Below, piece by piece: positions 24,791-35,849 of a DNA stretch of 64,000 bases. The notes under the pieces were generated by a model. The model made no database searches. It had not been told where the DNA came from and saw only the letters and a program-made list of their open reading frames with translations. Each line of letters opens with the position of its first letter. Position 1 is the stretch's first letter. Both the position numbers and the translations under genes were made by a program. Origin of the DNA: Chalara sp. BL73 (taxonomy: Eukaryota > Ascomycota > Leotiomycetes > Helotiales); contig CAKJVC010000068.1 in assembly GCA_918026815.1 (NCBI GenBank), positions 1,426,001 to 1,490,000 on the forward strand, in the 5' to 3' direction.

Positions 24791-26367
24791 ATGGCGACCA
24801 GGCCCGGAGAGGATTTGGCAGCTACACTGTAAGCAGAAATCTCGGTTTCAGACTCCGCATGCGAACACTGCCTGACTTTCTACAGCTTCGGAGACGTTCA
24901 CTATTATTATGGTTCTCCCACGGCAATTCCCCCCCATCACCGATTTGAGAAGGGCTCCTACGTGTACCTGTTCGAGAACGCGGGGCAGCGGAGAGCACGT
25001 ATAGAAATTGCCAACAATGCTGGGAAACCACACCAAGATGCGTTCAATGGCCGTCAGTATTTCTCAACATGTATGCGAATGAAGCTAATCCTTGTACAGA
25101 CTTAGATAATACAGATGTTCAGTATTCATATCGGCATACGAATCTAGTCACTGTGACTGTTGATGGTCCAAATGCGCGACGAGACAGTGTTGCACCGGCA
25201 GATAGTCAGGAATGGCACCTGCCGCATTTTGATCCGAGGAACGAGAATAAATATATGTATAGGCTTCACACAGTGGATATCTACTTCTGGACGAAGGAAG
25301 ATGCGGTTCTCTTCGTGAACAGTATTCGCAGGGTCCTTCCCCCCAGCCAAATCACAGTAGAAGATGAACCAGTTGCCCCTCCTCCACATTCTGATGCTAT
25401 GAGTCCGGTAGTGCAAAAGCTCGAGAGTGTTGCTATTTCTGACCCTTCCTATCAGCATGGCCAAACAAGAGATTCTCGCACAAGTTCAACCAGCTTTGCT
25501 CCACCTCCCCTATCAGCAGTACCAAGTAGCCAGCAAGCATCAAATTTTAATCCTCCATCGTCGCAAGCACAAGAGCCGCCTGCGTTTGCGCCGATGGCAT
25601 ACAATCCTGCAGCACCTGCAGCTCCAGAAACAATCAAACATCGTGAGAAGACACCACCTCCCGAAGACGGGGCAGCCAATCCGCTTATGGCGGCTGCGGC
25701 CTCGGATCATGGCCAGACATACGGCGGTCATCATGGTGGATTTTCAGGACCCCCAGCTCCACAAATACAATCTCAGGGAAGCTATTTCCCAGGCCCACCC
25801 GGTCCGCCGGCAGGAACTCCGCCAAGCCAAACTCAATCTCAGTCGGTACAATCACCCTACGCACAGCACTTCCAGCATTCCTTTGCCGCACCTCCCACTG
25901 CTCCTACCAGCGCTGTACCTGGCCCACCCCCATACAAAACTCAGTCAACACCACATGTGCCTGTCACGCAATACGCAAATTTTCCTGGCTCACCTGGAGT
26001 ATCATCTGGCATGACAAGTCCAGTATACTCACCCGGCATCACCTCCCCTCAACAGCCCGCTCCATTCAATCCCTCCGCCGCGCAAACCACCGCAGCCGCT
26101 CCTCCGCCACCCGGTGGCTACGCACAATATAGCTATGGATCTACTTCTGACACGCCAGTCAGCCATACGCCGGCATTTTCAACCGACTATTCAGTCCATC
26201 AACAAGTCTACAGGCCCACTGAGTCTGAGGCTTCAATTAAGCATAACGAAAAACCTAAGCCTGCTCAGCCTAACGAGAAGCCACCTACCGGAAAGCTTGA
26301 GCAAGGAGCCGCACGACTCGAGAAGGGAGTGTCGGGCTTCTTGAAGAAATTAGAGAAGAAGTTTTAA
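24791..26367 (+). CDS. Conserved fungal protein: folded N-domain plus Pro/Gln-rich tail
   Basis: Function unknown. Three exons, 24791-24828, 24886-25052 and 25100-26367, join in phase to 490 residues. The N-terminal ~140 residues look folded (MATRPGEDLAATLFGDVHYYYGS, then YRLHTVDIYFWTKEDAVLF and VNSIRRVLP) and are conserved in filamentous fungi as a family of unknown role. Residues ~150-450 are Pro/Gln/Ser/Ala-rich and disordered, with HREKTPPPEDGAANPL as a conserved short block inside. The last ~25 residues form a charged amphipathic helix (GVSGFLKKLEKKF), which could bind membranes or a partner. There is no transmembrane segment. The ATG sits in a good context (CACAAAATGG). Confidence 0.85.
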
Positions 26368-27340
26368 GAGACCCGGAGCAGGAAAATGGATAAATCATCC
26401 ATTTCGTTTAATAAATTGGCACAATATATATCAGATAATCTTGTCGAACTATTGTTGCATAGGTTAGCAAGCAAGCGACGTGTCACGTTTTGCTTTCAGG
26501 AGGAGAGGAGCCATAGATTTCATATTATTTGCTTTCGTGAGATATATTCAAATGCACCAGTGAGCACCATGATGCCGGATGCTTTGCCAATTCCTTCAAC
26601 TTCTCAAATGAAATGAAGGTTTAGAGCCCATTGAAATGATGCCCAAGGTCATAGCCATCATTAACAAAATTTCTGATTTTCTATCACTTGTATTAAGACT
26701 TTCGATAGTTGCGGTTTTTGTATCAGGTGCCTTTACACAAGGTGTGTTCGTCTTACCTATTCTCGCGCAGCTAGGTGTATCGATCATCCTGTTCTAGCAA
26801 TATGGCGCCATAACCGTTAGTTGTGCAAGATCTTTTTCTTTTCTCACCTTCTCCTCGTTCCACATTACATCGCACGGAGCGGCATCGTTGGACCTTGCTC
26901 CCACAACGCCTTCCTAATATCCGGCACTTTGAAACCAGCGCCGCCTAGCACATTGAGGTTAGCATTGAATACAAACTTTCACTTCTCTATAGTCTTCTTC
27001 ACATACCCAGGTAGTGGCACGCTGTACATCACTACACAGCAGGTTCTGTAGGCTGCCTAGCGTGATGCAGGACTGCATGCGCCACCACAAGGATAATTCA
27101 TACACGAAGACAGAAATTCACACGGACGCTTCATATGAACAGAAAGACACTTGAAATTGCTCACAAATGAGTTTTATTTAAGAAAGATATGATCTGCGGT
27201 GGCTATTGTACTTTATGCTCCACAAGCGTGTCAATTATTTCAAAGCTCAATATTCAACATTCTGCTCCCACCAAAACTCATACTTCGTGCCATATCTGCA
27301 GCTCATTGGGGCCAGGATACCCCTCTTCATGACTCCTCGT
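26368..27340. other. Intergenic with one possible coding relic
   Basis: Nearly 1 kb. On minus, 27029-26865 reads 55 codons with coding-like texture (YSVPLPGYVKKTIEK, one TGA, then KFVFNANLNVLGGAGFKVPD), ending in TAA. The family is not recognised. The rest is AT-rich without features. Confidence 0.4.
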
Positions 27341-27676
27341 CTAATCATCTGTCATCAGCGGCTTCGATAGCATATAATGCCTGGGGCACAGGCAGAGATA
27401 TAACCTACGTTCAACTACGTTCTCATCCGGAACTCTACGGCCTCGGAGTATATAAACCGCTGCCAAAGCTCCAGGCAGTCCAACGAGAAGGCCAAAGATG
27501 CCGAACACGATCCCATATATGGCCTCTGGTGGCCATTCTTTCGATGCGTTCGTCGTGCCGTTTAAAGTGGTCATTGTCACCGAAGATTTGATAGTTTGCG
27601 TTACGGCATGAGTCGCCGACGTGATTGAGAAGAAAGTATTGTCTCCTTGTGGTAATATGGCAAGATTATGGGTCAT
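27341..27676 (-). CDS. Small single-pass membrane protein, hypothetical
   Basis: An uninterrupted frame of 111 codons from ATG at 27676. The first half is Thr/Ser-rich (TQTIKSSVTMTTLNGTTNAS). It is followed by WPPEAIYGIVFGIFGLLVG, the start of one hydrophobic segment ending near AAVYILRGRR. The basic RGRR after it suggests a cytoplasmic tail. The layout (Ser/Thr stretch, WPPEAIYG, one TM) is seen in small fungal membrane proteins of unknown role. There is no obvious signal peptide. The C-terminal ~25 residues may be intron rather than protein, since a GTTATA sequence follows the RRL codons. Confidence 0.45.
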   Translation of the reverse strand: MTHNLAILPQGDNTFFSITSATHAVTQTIKSSVTMTTLNGTTNASKEWPPEAIYGIVFGIFGLLVGLPGALAAVYILRGRRVPDENVVERRLYLCLCPRHYMLSKPLMTDD

Positions 27677-28739
27677 TTCCCTTCCGCCCTGTGGGAAAGG
27701 AGCTATCTTATAGCTTTCAGTGAGGAAGAATTCTTAACCTCAAGAATAAGCCTCGAGGCATATCTTGTCGTTCAAAATTGATTTTTCAATTGCTTTATAC
27801 AACGTATGGAAGGTACGCCCATCTTGCAGTAAGTGCCTATTTTTTAGGACTACTGTTCAACACTGGATTTTTCACGTCGGCAGTAAGCAAATCCAAAAAA
27901 ACATGCAATATAATATCAATTAAGAGGCGCCAAGCCAAGCCATGCACCGCTTTGTTCCATGAGACAGTCGCTACTTCTACCCAGCCATGTGCACCCCATC
28001 CAATTTGGGAAATTAACATATGCAGTTTCCTGAAAAGTCGGTAAAGAGACTTTGGGTAATCAGGCGGGTTCGTCTCTTACGGGAAAAAAATAACCAATCC
28101 TAAGCACACCACTCAGGGTACCCGTGGGCTCCATCTTACCTCAGCATAAATCCATCCGCCGACAGCGCACACCTTAGAACAAAACTTAATTTTGAGTTAC
28201 CTGGCGGACTTGCTTGCATGAGCCGCACCATCCTGCCATCAGCTAAACGTCATTTGTATGCAGCAGTACCCGCGCTATTGGTTACTGCTCTCGGCGTCGG
28301 ACCACCTCGGGATTTTCAAATCCCAAAAGCGGGCAAAAAAAATGTCGAAGTAGCGGGTAGGGTATGCATCAGCTCAGCCGCCTCCACGAGTTTACCGACT
28401 TTCTCATCAATAACCAACGTCCAATTAAGCTAAGAGTTAGTTTCGATGTAAATCTAGATAAATGTTTCATTTCCCACCTCTTTCCGTATCTACAAATTTC
28501 CCCAAGAATGCCTTGCAAAATTCATGACCATGCACCCTGGCCAACGTCAGGGCCATGTAATTTTGAGATCCAACGATGCGAGTCAATATGCGGATGGTGT
28601 GACTACAGCCTTCCAGCCAAAGGCTCTGCTAACAACCTTCGTGCTGTGTGTTCTACATTCATTTGTTGCAACGTCTTTTTTTTTCGACTTATGGCAGCCC
28701 TGACAAAGTATTCATAGCATGCTAAACGCCATATTGTAA
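27677..28739. other. Intergenic, nothing firmly recognised
   Basis: About 1.06 kb upstream of the zinc-finger pseudogene. It includes a 16-bp near-palindrome, GGGATTTTCAAATCCC (28309-28324). Frames up to 117 codons lack family features. Confidence 0.45.
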
Positions 28740-30164
28740 ATGAGGGAGCCTTTAGAAGCATCACCATTTCAACATTCAAAGCGGGCCGAGGCAGGATGTA
28801 AGTCTACATCGGGCACATAACTTGCAGGCGCTGACCAGACTACCTTTCAAAGACAGGTAACCAAAGGACAATCCCTTCAAATTCTTGCGACTACCTCCAA
28901 AAACTCGGAAACTCCTATAGCGGATACAGAAGAAATCGCTGGCACCCTTGAGACAAACAACGCTTTCAATCCGAGGACAACCCTACCAAAGTCGGCGTCG
29001 CTCCAGATTACTCAAGGAGATCAACAGCGAGTACAAAATGGTTATTCTCTTATAGCTCCTAATTCGGCAGCAAGGAGCTTGTCCAGTACCAATACGATAA
29101 CTAAAGCGAAGTCTTTTGCAAATGAGTGCGCTGGTGTTGACCAGATATTAGATAATATACCAACGACACGTATGAGGTACATTTCTTCATATAAAGTACT
29201 TTAGACCTTAATATTTGGAAATGCTAATTGTCCAATAGTTTATCCTATACAAAAATGAGTCATGACGTCGAGGTATATGCCACGAATCCCTCCCATCCCT
29301 CCCTGGACAATCCCACTCCTCTGAAAGCTACCTGGGAGCCACACCCTTCTGAAACGCTACGAGCTCATCGTTCCTCATAAGGGCGACCCGCATCTTTACT
29401 TATTAGCGACTTGGCGTACGACTACCAAATGCCCCAACATAGTTTACTTAACCTCCCCGAAGTAAGGGCTCCCGGATAAATTGGATTGAGTAGGCTCTCC
29501 GCTAAACAAGTATAGTCCTCAATCCGGGATCTATTATTGTCGATTTCCAGGATCCTGCTGCCATATGTTCGACTGTAAAGCTCTTCTGGACAAGCATTAT
29601 ATAGAGGACCATGCTTATAAATGTTCCAGTAACTAGATTTCCTGCGATTATCCTTCCTGTTCAAGAGATGGTCACAGAAGTATATTAAAACATTACGATC
29701 ATTTACGCTGCTTCCATAATGAGGACCTACCCATTTTCGATGGGAATGTCCCAATCACTGATGAGATACAAAACCAAGGTTACCGAGTGGATTCATCATG
29801 GTGGCGCTGCTCCAGATGTTTAGAAAGAGTACAGGATGAAGTGCTAAACCGGAGGTGCAAAAATTATTATCACAAAATCGAAGATGTGCGACTAGCAATA
29901 CGAATGCTTATTCAGGACGCCACTTTCGTTTCTGACAATGCTGTCCTAGTTATGACCCTTTACCCTTGGTTTCATTGCGGTCTATGTAAGAGTGGCGCCC
30001 GTTGTGCTGATAAACCTTGTCCTGCTTGCCCTCTAAAACATGTCAGGGATGGTCTTGAAGAGTATCTAGACTTTCGGGTGGTGAGTGTGCATGACCCTAA
30101 AAGGGATTTACCACCTCCATTCGACATCAGAAACATTATTGAGAGGCTTGATAGAGGCATGTAG
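28740..30164 (+). pseudogene. C2H2-type zinc-finger protein broken by two stop codons
   Basis: Four exons join in perfect phase: 28740-28797, 28828-29176, 29239-29461 and 29511-30164, totalling 428 codons with stops only at 29378 (TAA), 29634 (TAG) and the end. Exon 4 encodes closely spaced Cys/His pairs: YYCRFPGSCCHMFDC, DKHYIEDHAYKC, CDYPSCSRDGHRS, KHYDHLRCFH, then WWRCSRCLERV and FHCGLCKSGARC. This suggests several C2H2-like fingers and a C-terminal Cys cluster. The N-terminal ~150 residues are Ser/Thr-rich and disordered. Both internal stops can arise from CAA or CAG by C-to-T at CpA. Intron 1 is only 30 bp, which is odd. A regulatory or nucleic-acid-binding role is inferred from the fingers alone. 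An intron hiding either stop cannot be wholly excluded. Confidence 0.6.
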
Positions 30165-30931
30165 CTCATAGTTCATACCTAGTTAACGAAAAAAGTTTAA
30201 CAATTGAGGCTTGCACCAATGAACCTGACCTTGCTTTAGATCATGATCTGATTTGGACAAAGATTACCCTTGCTAAGTCTTTCGACTTATAATATTCTTG
30301 ATTTACCAGCTACTGTGACATCGTAACCTCAACTAAGAAACATGCTAAATCCTCAAAGAACGCGCATCTGTATGGTAGAGGCTCATGCTTACAGCTGACT
30401 GGCGTTAAATACCATACAAATTCCGAGAATGATGTCTGAAAGCTCCATCTCCCAATAGATCGAGAGCAAGACCTTCTTTCGCTGTGGCGTACGAATACAC
30501 GCAGCAGAAAGAGGGAAGCTAGGGATCTGGGTTTTGGGTATGTGATGGCGGGCAAGCTTTGTGTAAGATACCAGCGCCATTAAATGGAGAGCTTATTGGT
30601 TAGGAAAACGGAGCACCCTCGAGGCAGTAAACATCGTAGCATGTTTTGAATAACTACGATCTTTGTGGGAAAGGTCGGTTTGAAGAGGAGCGGAATTTGT
30701 CATGCCGAAAAACGAGCCTTCGATCGTAGCAAAAATTATCCTACATCTAAAAACAAATAAAGCGAAAGGTAAAGATACGTGCATATCACGATGTCGATCG
30801 AAGGTATAGTCTGCTTGCAAGATATTTCACAGGGCCATCATACTTCATTATCCCGAGCTAACCATCTAAACTACAGGCGTATGTATTCCCTCAACTACCA
30901 TCATGGAGCGTATCAATTCGACTATCGACCC
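30165..30931. other. Intergenic, nothing recognised
   Basis: About 770 bp between the zinc-finger pseudogene and the 3' end of the 7TM gene. There are only short overlapping frames on both strands. Confidence 0.5.
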
Positions 30932-32773
30932 CTAGAACATGTGAAGCTCATATCTTTCCTCTAACGACAAGCCGCCTAGCGAGCGTTGAGATCGACCACT
31001 GGGAGAGCGGCTGGCGTGGCTGAAGAGGTACTCGGAGGATTGGCCGAATGGTAGACCAACCTTTCTGGGAGGGAGATATACCCTCTCGGTTCTAGGATAA
31101 AGGGCCGGGGCGCGAGTATTACTAGCTCGTTGAGCCGAGAAAGGGGAAGGGCCATTTAAGTTGGTACCAGAGCGACGGCTTTGGCGGGACATCTTGGGCA
31201 TCTTGATCTTTGAGAGCGCATAGCTGCAAGAATAGCGTAAGTTACGAGCCAGGTTCTTTGTCTTCTCCCATGTGACGCGACGTTCGTATGCAGTGGTCTC
31301 CAGGATCTTCTTCACTAGTTTCCAGACAGAGATCAAGTTGCCCACCATAGTCGCAACTGAAGCCTCAATGATATACCAGACGAGATAAGTCGTGGTGTAG
31401 AGATTGGTCCAGTTAAAGATCTTTCCAAGGATTGCAGCGACGATCGTAAATCCTACTGAGCCGAAAAGAGCTACCCTAACGAGCTTTCGCTGTAACGGAC
31501 CATTTCTAAAATACTATTGAGATTTGTGATTAGCTTCTACTTCATATGGATGGTAGCTTTCTATGGAAGTTACCTGCTGGCGCCAGATAACATGGACGGG
31601 GATAACTAGAAGTGCAAGATCAGATGTAATATTCAAGCATGCCTGCAAGATCGTATACTTTGTCAGAGTGGCACATTGCTCGTCTGGTACTGGTAACATC
31701 CAGTATCCGCTGAAGGGCCGACAAAGGGAGAAGTACACAGCTTCCAGGGCAACAAATGAAACTCCAATGTAGGTCATAGTAGCGTAGACGGCTCGCTGAT
31801 ACCTAGTATGGCCAATACTATAATGTTGGGTCAGTCAATCTATTGCAGGACATTGACAGGGATAGCTTACACCATACGTCTGATAAACAATCCAACGCTC
31901 AACTTAGTTCCCCATATGGTACAAAGCATCAACTGCTCGACAGCAACGACAAGTTTCGAGCCGTAAATTCGACTAGCGACCTCAGGTCGGTTTGCCAAGA
32001 TAGCAGCCTCCTGGAATTTCGGGTACAGGTTTGTCTGGTGAGTAGAAGACACTGCGATGCTAAATAGCAAGGAGACGTAGCACAACTGATAACATGTGAG
32101 TCAATCACGTTGACATCGCAGAGCATTGCTTACTGTTGTGAATACCATAGCAAAGTCTTCAGCACCCCACTCTCTATTTACCCAAACTACACAAATCCTT
32201 GCTCTAACATTAGTACTGCAATTTAAACTCTTGAGGCGTTTGAGATAGATGTTATACGTACACTCGAAGAATAAATGTAAGCGCGGTAACGGCTCCCCAA
32301 GTTACTGAATTGATCAAGATGGTGGCAGAAGTAGGGGACTCGTCTCCTCTTCGGAGGAGGCTAAAATTTGAGTATCAGCACCAACTTGAAAAAGACATGA
32401 ATATAATTACAGAGTACTCACTATTCGAGAGTTGCCTCCGGGTGATTGGCGCCTTGATTTCCCGTGGCGATCTCTCCGATGACTAGGACAGTGACTAGCG
32501 CAGCTAAAAAGATAGCGACTATGATCATATGACAAAGTATTGCACAGACGAAGCTTGAACTTTCTGGGGATGCCAGATAAGCCCTGTAAGTAATTGAGTC
32601 AGTAGTAACTTTGCCAATTGGCTTGATCGCCATGCACAGGTGGGCAAGGGGCTATTTGCCAGATTCACTTACAAAAAGCGGTTGGCATTGCAAAATACAC
32701 TCCAGATAACACCAAACAATTGAGCGCAAGCTGACTTGATGCGGGCGAAGCCTGCTTGAATTTGGTCAAACAT
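30932..32773 (-). CDS. Fungal rhodopsin-type/PTH11-like integral membrane protein
   Basis: A seven-helix plasma-membrane protein of the fungal rhodopsin-domain family, related to PTH11 receptors. Seven exons join in phase: 32773-32673, 32583-32422, 32360-32262, 32203-32134, 32085-31871, 31817-31574 and 31513-30932, giving 490 residues. Visible family blocks are RICVVWVNREWGAEDFAM, LFIRRM, the CRPFSGYW and PVPDEQCAT segment, LNITSDLALLVIPVHVIW, and YLVWYIIEASVATMVGNL. There is no N-terminal CFEM domain, so it is not a classical Pth11. The C-terminal ~130 residues are basic and Ser/Arg-rich and should be cytoplasmic. No retinal lysine is expected in this family. Ligand and role are unknown. Confidence 0.9.
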
Positions 32774-33223
32774 CTCGGAGGTGGAGAGCTAGATCGTGCG
32801 AGATTGTCTTTGGTATGGAAGTGTAAATATAAATTTGGAAGACGAGGCAGAGACAGAATTGACCGCCTACTAGCGTCCCCAAAATGTTCGGCAGAGAACG
32901 GGCGTAAGCTATCGTAAACATGTATATAGGAAAACTAAACGCCGAGCCGAGGAAAGCGGCATTGGAAAAAGACCTATACAGATTGTGCTTATACCATAGC
33001 AAAATTCGTCCGCCTCATCTGACCATTTATTACCTCAAATTCTCAAAGAAAAGATATGGTCATCGGCCGACAGGACTCGCTGAGACAGCGAGTTGGAGAA
33101 TTTCGATTTTGCCTTTAGACAGTCCGAAATGATATGAGGAGGCGATCCAACGATGCCGAATAAGCAGATCAGCTACTGAAATAGGGACTTGAGTGAGGTG
33201 CATTTCGAATTAATTCGAGGAGT
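32774..33223. other. Upstream region of the 7TM gene
   Basis: About 450 bp with AT-rich sequence. The minus-strand frame at 32766-33002 looks hydrophobic but overlaps the gene's start and is out of frame with it, so I treat it as a shadow. Confidence 0.45.
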
Positions 33224-34705
33224 TCAGTACTCAGCAACATGTCCAGATGCATGTGCCTTCTTAGCTGATTCTCCGCATAGTGTCATCAGAATAACCTCTT
33301 TCGGGGTAGTTGCCATTATATGCGCCAAAGTTTGCATAGCTATCTTTAACAGACACTGGCGCTCGTTCGCGTCAATGCTGGCGCTTTGGCCAGAATGAGG
33401 ACTGACCTTGGGGAGTGTTTTCGTATCTACCAGCTGTAGCCAAAGTCGACTGAAGACAGTCAATACATATTGCCGATTCGTATTAAAGGAATCACGGTAA
33501 GAATGGCTATGCATCCTAGAACATGCTCTGGGCTGACATCGGACGCATAACAGAAACCAGGCCAACAGATAACTACCTCTAACTCTTGTCGAGAAGCTCC
33601 ACTGGCTCCACATGATGTGAAATACTCGACCAAAGAGAGAGGCAATTCGGGTCTCTTGAAAAGTAAGAGGATGGGCAGGAGAATTTGGAAATGGTCTGGA
33701 TCAGAAACAACACGAAATGCTTTACATAGAGCATTTGAGTGAACCATGCTGGGCATTCTGGCCAGTAGAACTCCGTCGTGGATGGATGCTGGACACTCCA
33801 CGGAGTCGCTCACATGGGCTGTAGGCGCATCAATTCGTGTGTCTCAGCCTCTGAACTTAACAAGCTAGGTGGCCACGGAATATGCAGTAAGATTCATCGC
33901 TGGGTCGATCAGAAACGAGCACGAACATCGCCTGAAGGACTGCCTACCACACAGGTGTAATGGGAAGGCCCAAGCTGGTCCAATATCTTGTTGGCTCCAA
34001 CCAACGAGTTCCTTTTGGGTTCTATAGACGATTGCACGGCATGCGCTCGTATCGCTAGGCATACAGCAAAAGTTCAAGGAGACACAAGTTTCCTGAAGGT
34101 ACCCCGCAGACGATACCCGCCTTTTGAGGTTCTCATATCACACCTTGAATCGGCGCTTGAGCGTAGATGCTATCTTGTGATGATTTCCTCGTCGTAACAG
34201 CGCCAAATGGCAAAGCGGATGATATGCCTTCAACAGATTCACGAGGAGATGAGCCTATAGATCATACAGTCACACCACGACAAGCATGTTGGCTTTGATA
34301 ACATGATTGAAAGCACAGTCTGGGAATCCATCAATATCAAGATTGCTTTAACTTTGAAAGCATGTGGAGGCTGAAGGCCTTTTGCATAACTGGGATATGC
34401 TGATATCGAACAGCTTACACCGAGGCTGAACGATGTATGCAGTAGCCAAGGCTTCTCGCCTCCGTTCGCGTACATCGACCCCAACAACTTTGCGCAGTAC
34501 TATACATAAAAAGAGCCACGGCTCGTTGAATGGCCAGTGAAGTGGCTTGTAGAGAAACCGCATCCCCGAAAATCCTAATATGATGGTATCCCCTCCGATG
34601 GTTGGAAATCCCACACGCTTTGATAGTAGGCGTTGTACTATTGGAAAAGATAAAGGCTAGCAGAAGCGACCTGGCCAGCATGCCACTCAACATGCTTCCA
34701 GACAA
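33224..34705 (-). pseudogene. Possible decayed coding region, family not recognised
   Basis: Three frames between 34705 and 34239 overlap on minus, each open for 80-96 codons. Downstream, pieces 34077-33865 and 33813-33460 are in the same frame, separated by TAG and TGA only. Texture is coding-like: for example, GPAWAFPLHL, then HFQILLPILLLFKRPELPLSLVEYF. A segment near 34450 (TEARSLGYCIHRSAS) loosely resembles the fungal transcription-factor middle region, but this is weak. No start, splice model or domain could be fixed. It may equally be non-coding DNA with chance frames. Confidence 0.3.
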
Positions 34706-34999
34706 CGAAAGGTATGCACTACATTATTAACGGATAGCGAGCATATTAATGCATCAAGATGAGCGAAACTTTTCTGATAGATCTTGACCAACTTTGGTCT
34801 GCGATTAACTCAACATACGAAGACGGTCACGGTACCACATAACTCAGAGCTTGGTCCAACAAATTGTACGTTGTAGGCTCGGATCTTCCATGGAAGTTTG
34901 TCGAATTCTTCATTGCCATCAGCTTCGCGCAAGTCCTAAAACTCCAACGCTATGCTTAGCCAAAAAGAGGGCTTTGAGTCCGTCTATGATCACTTTTCA

Positions 35000-35469
35000 T
35001 CACGCCGAGGGTACAATGAAAGCTTTGAGCGCGCTGCGTACGTCCCCATCGTGAGACTTCAAAAGCTCTGTTGCCTTAACCTTGGATAGTTCGAGCTCTT
35101 CCACCTACGAGACGATTAGCATATGACATGCTTGGAGAGGTGTGGGGATTAAAATCTCTCGCATACCACCAGAGCAACATCGCCTTGATCAACCTTCACA
35201 ACTTTCTTGACAAGCCTCGATTGGTCTTCCTTTTTGGTTACTGAGCCATTGGTTGCCGCTGAACCAGCTAGCCTGTCCATCGCCTTGCGTACAGCATCTT
35301 GATCGACGTCTTTCGCGACAGAAGAGTCGTCATCCCGTGGGGCATCTAGGGACGAGAGCGCCGCTTGCTCTTTGCGTGCTTCAGCAGTTTTGGCAGCCGC
35401 AGGAATCTCGTCATCTACATCACCGGTTGTGGCGCCTTCAACTATTGTTGGTGGTTGAGCTTCAGCCAT
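35000..35469 (-). CDS. HYPK-like UBA/NAC-type protein (NatA partner)
   Basis: It is a small chaperone-like subunit that binds the NatA N-terminal acetyltransferase at the ribosome in other eukaryotes. Exons 35469-35167 and 35104-35000 join in phase to 135 residues. The N-terminal half is acidic and Ala-rich. A basic linker (KKEDQSRLVKKVVKVDQGDV) leads into the C-terminal UBA-like helix bundle: VEELELSKVKATELLKSHDG, then DVRSALKAFIVPSA. The intron (GTATGC to CGTAG) falls exactly inside that domain. Length and ending fit HYPK homologues. It is divergent from the DAHP synthase, 380 bp apart. Confidence 0.9.
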
Positions 35470-35849
35470 TGTGAGTAAAGCTTTATATTCTAATAGAGGA
35501 TACTGAGCTCTGTAGATTGAAGAGAATAATAGGTATTGTGTTTGATGTCTGAATAAGAAATTCTTGGCATCCGTAGGCCCTGCATTCACAGTTGTGCGGG
35601 ATCTAACGCAATGCGGCTAGCTCCAGAGGCTTTGGATAAAGACACGGCTAATATTCGGTTCTGCAGAGCAGACAACATCACCGAGTGTTACTCTGCCTGA
35701 CTGCAAAGGACGTAACCTGACAATTCAACTAACAAAACTATACAAGCACCTACAGTGTTTGTTCCTTTTGAGGCTTCGGATCCCCTTCGAGAAGGAGGTT
35801 GAGGTTGATCTACATATTGGCCAGAATCTATTTGGTGACTTAACTAGAC
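35470..35849. promoter_or_regulatory. Divergent promoter of HYPK-like and DAHP synthase genes
   Basis: A 380-bp shared upstream region. No specific site stands out. Confidence 0.45.

Noticed and set aside
29422..29754. 110-codon minus-strand frame
   Set aside because: It lies opposite the zinc-finger exon, whose Cys/His pattern and splice phases are far better evidence.
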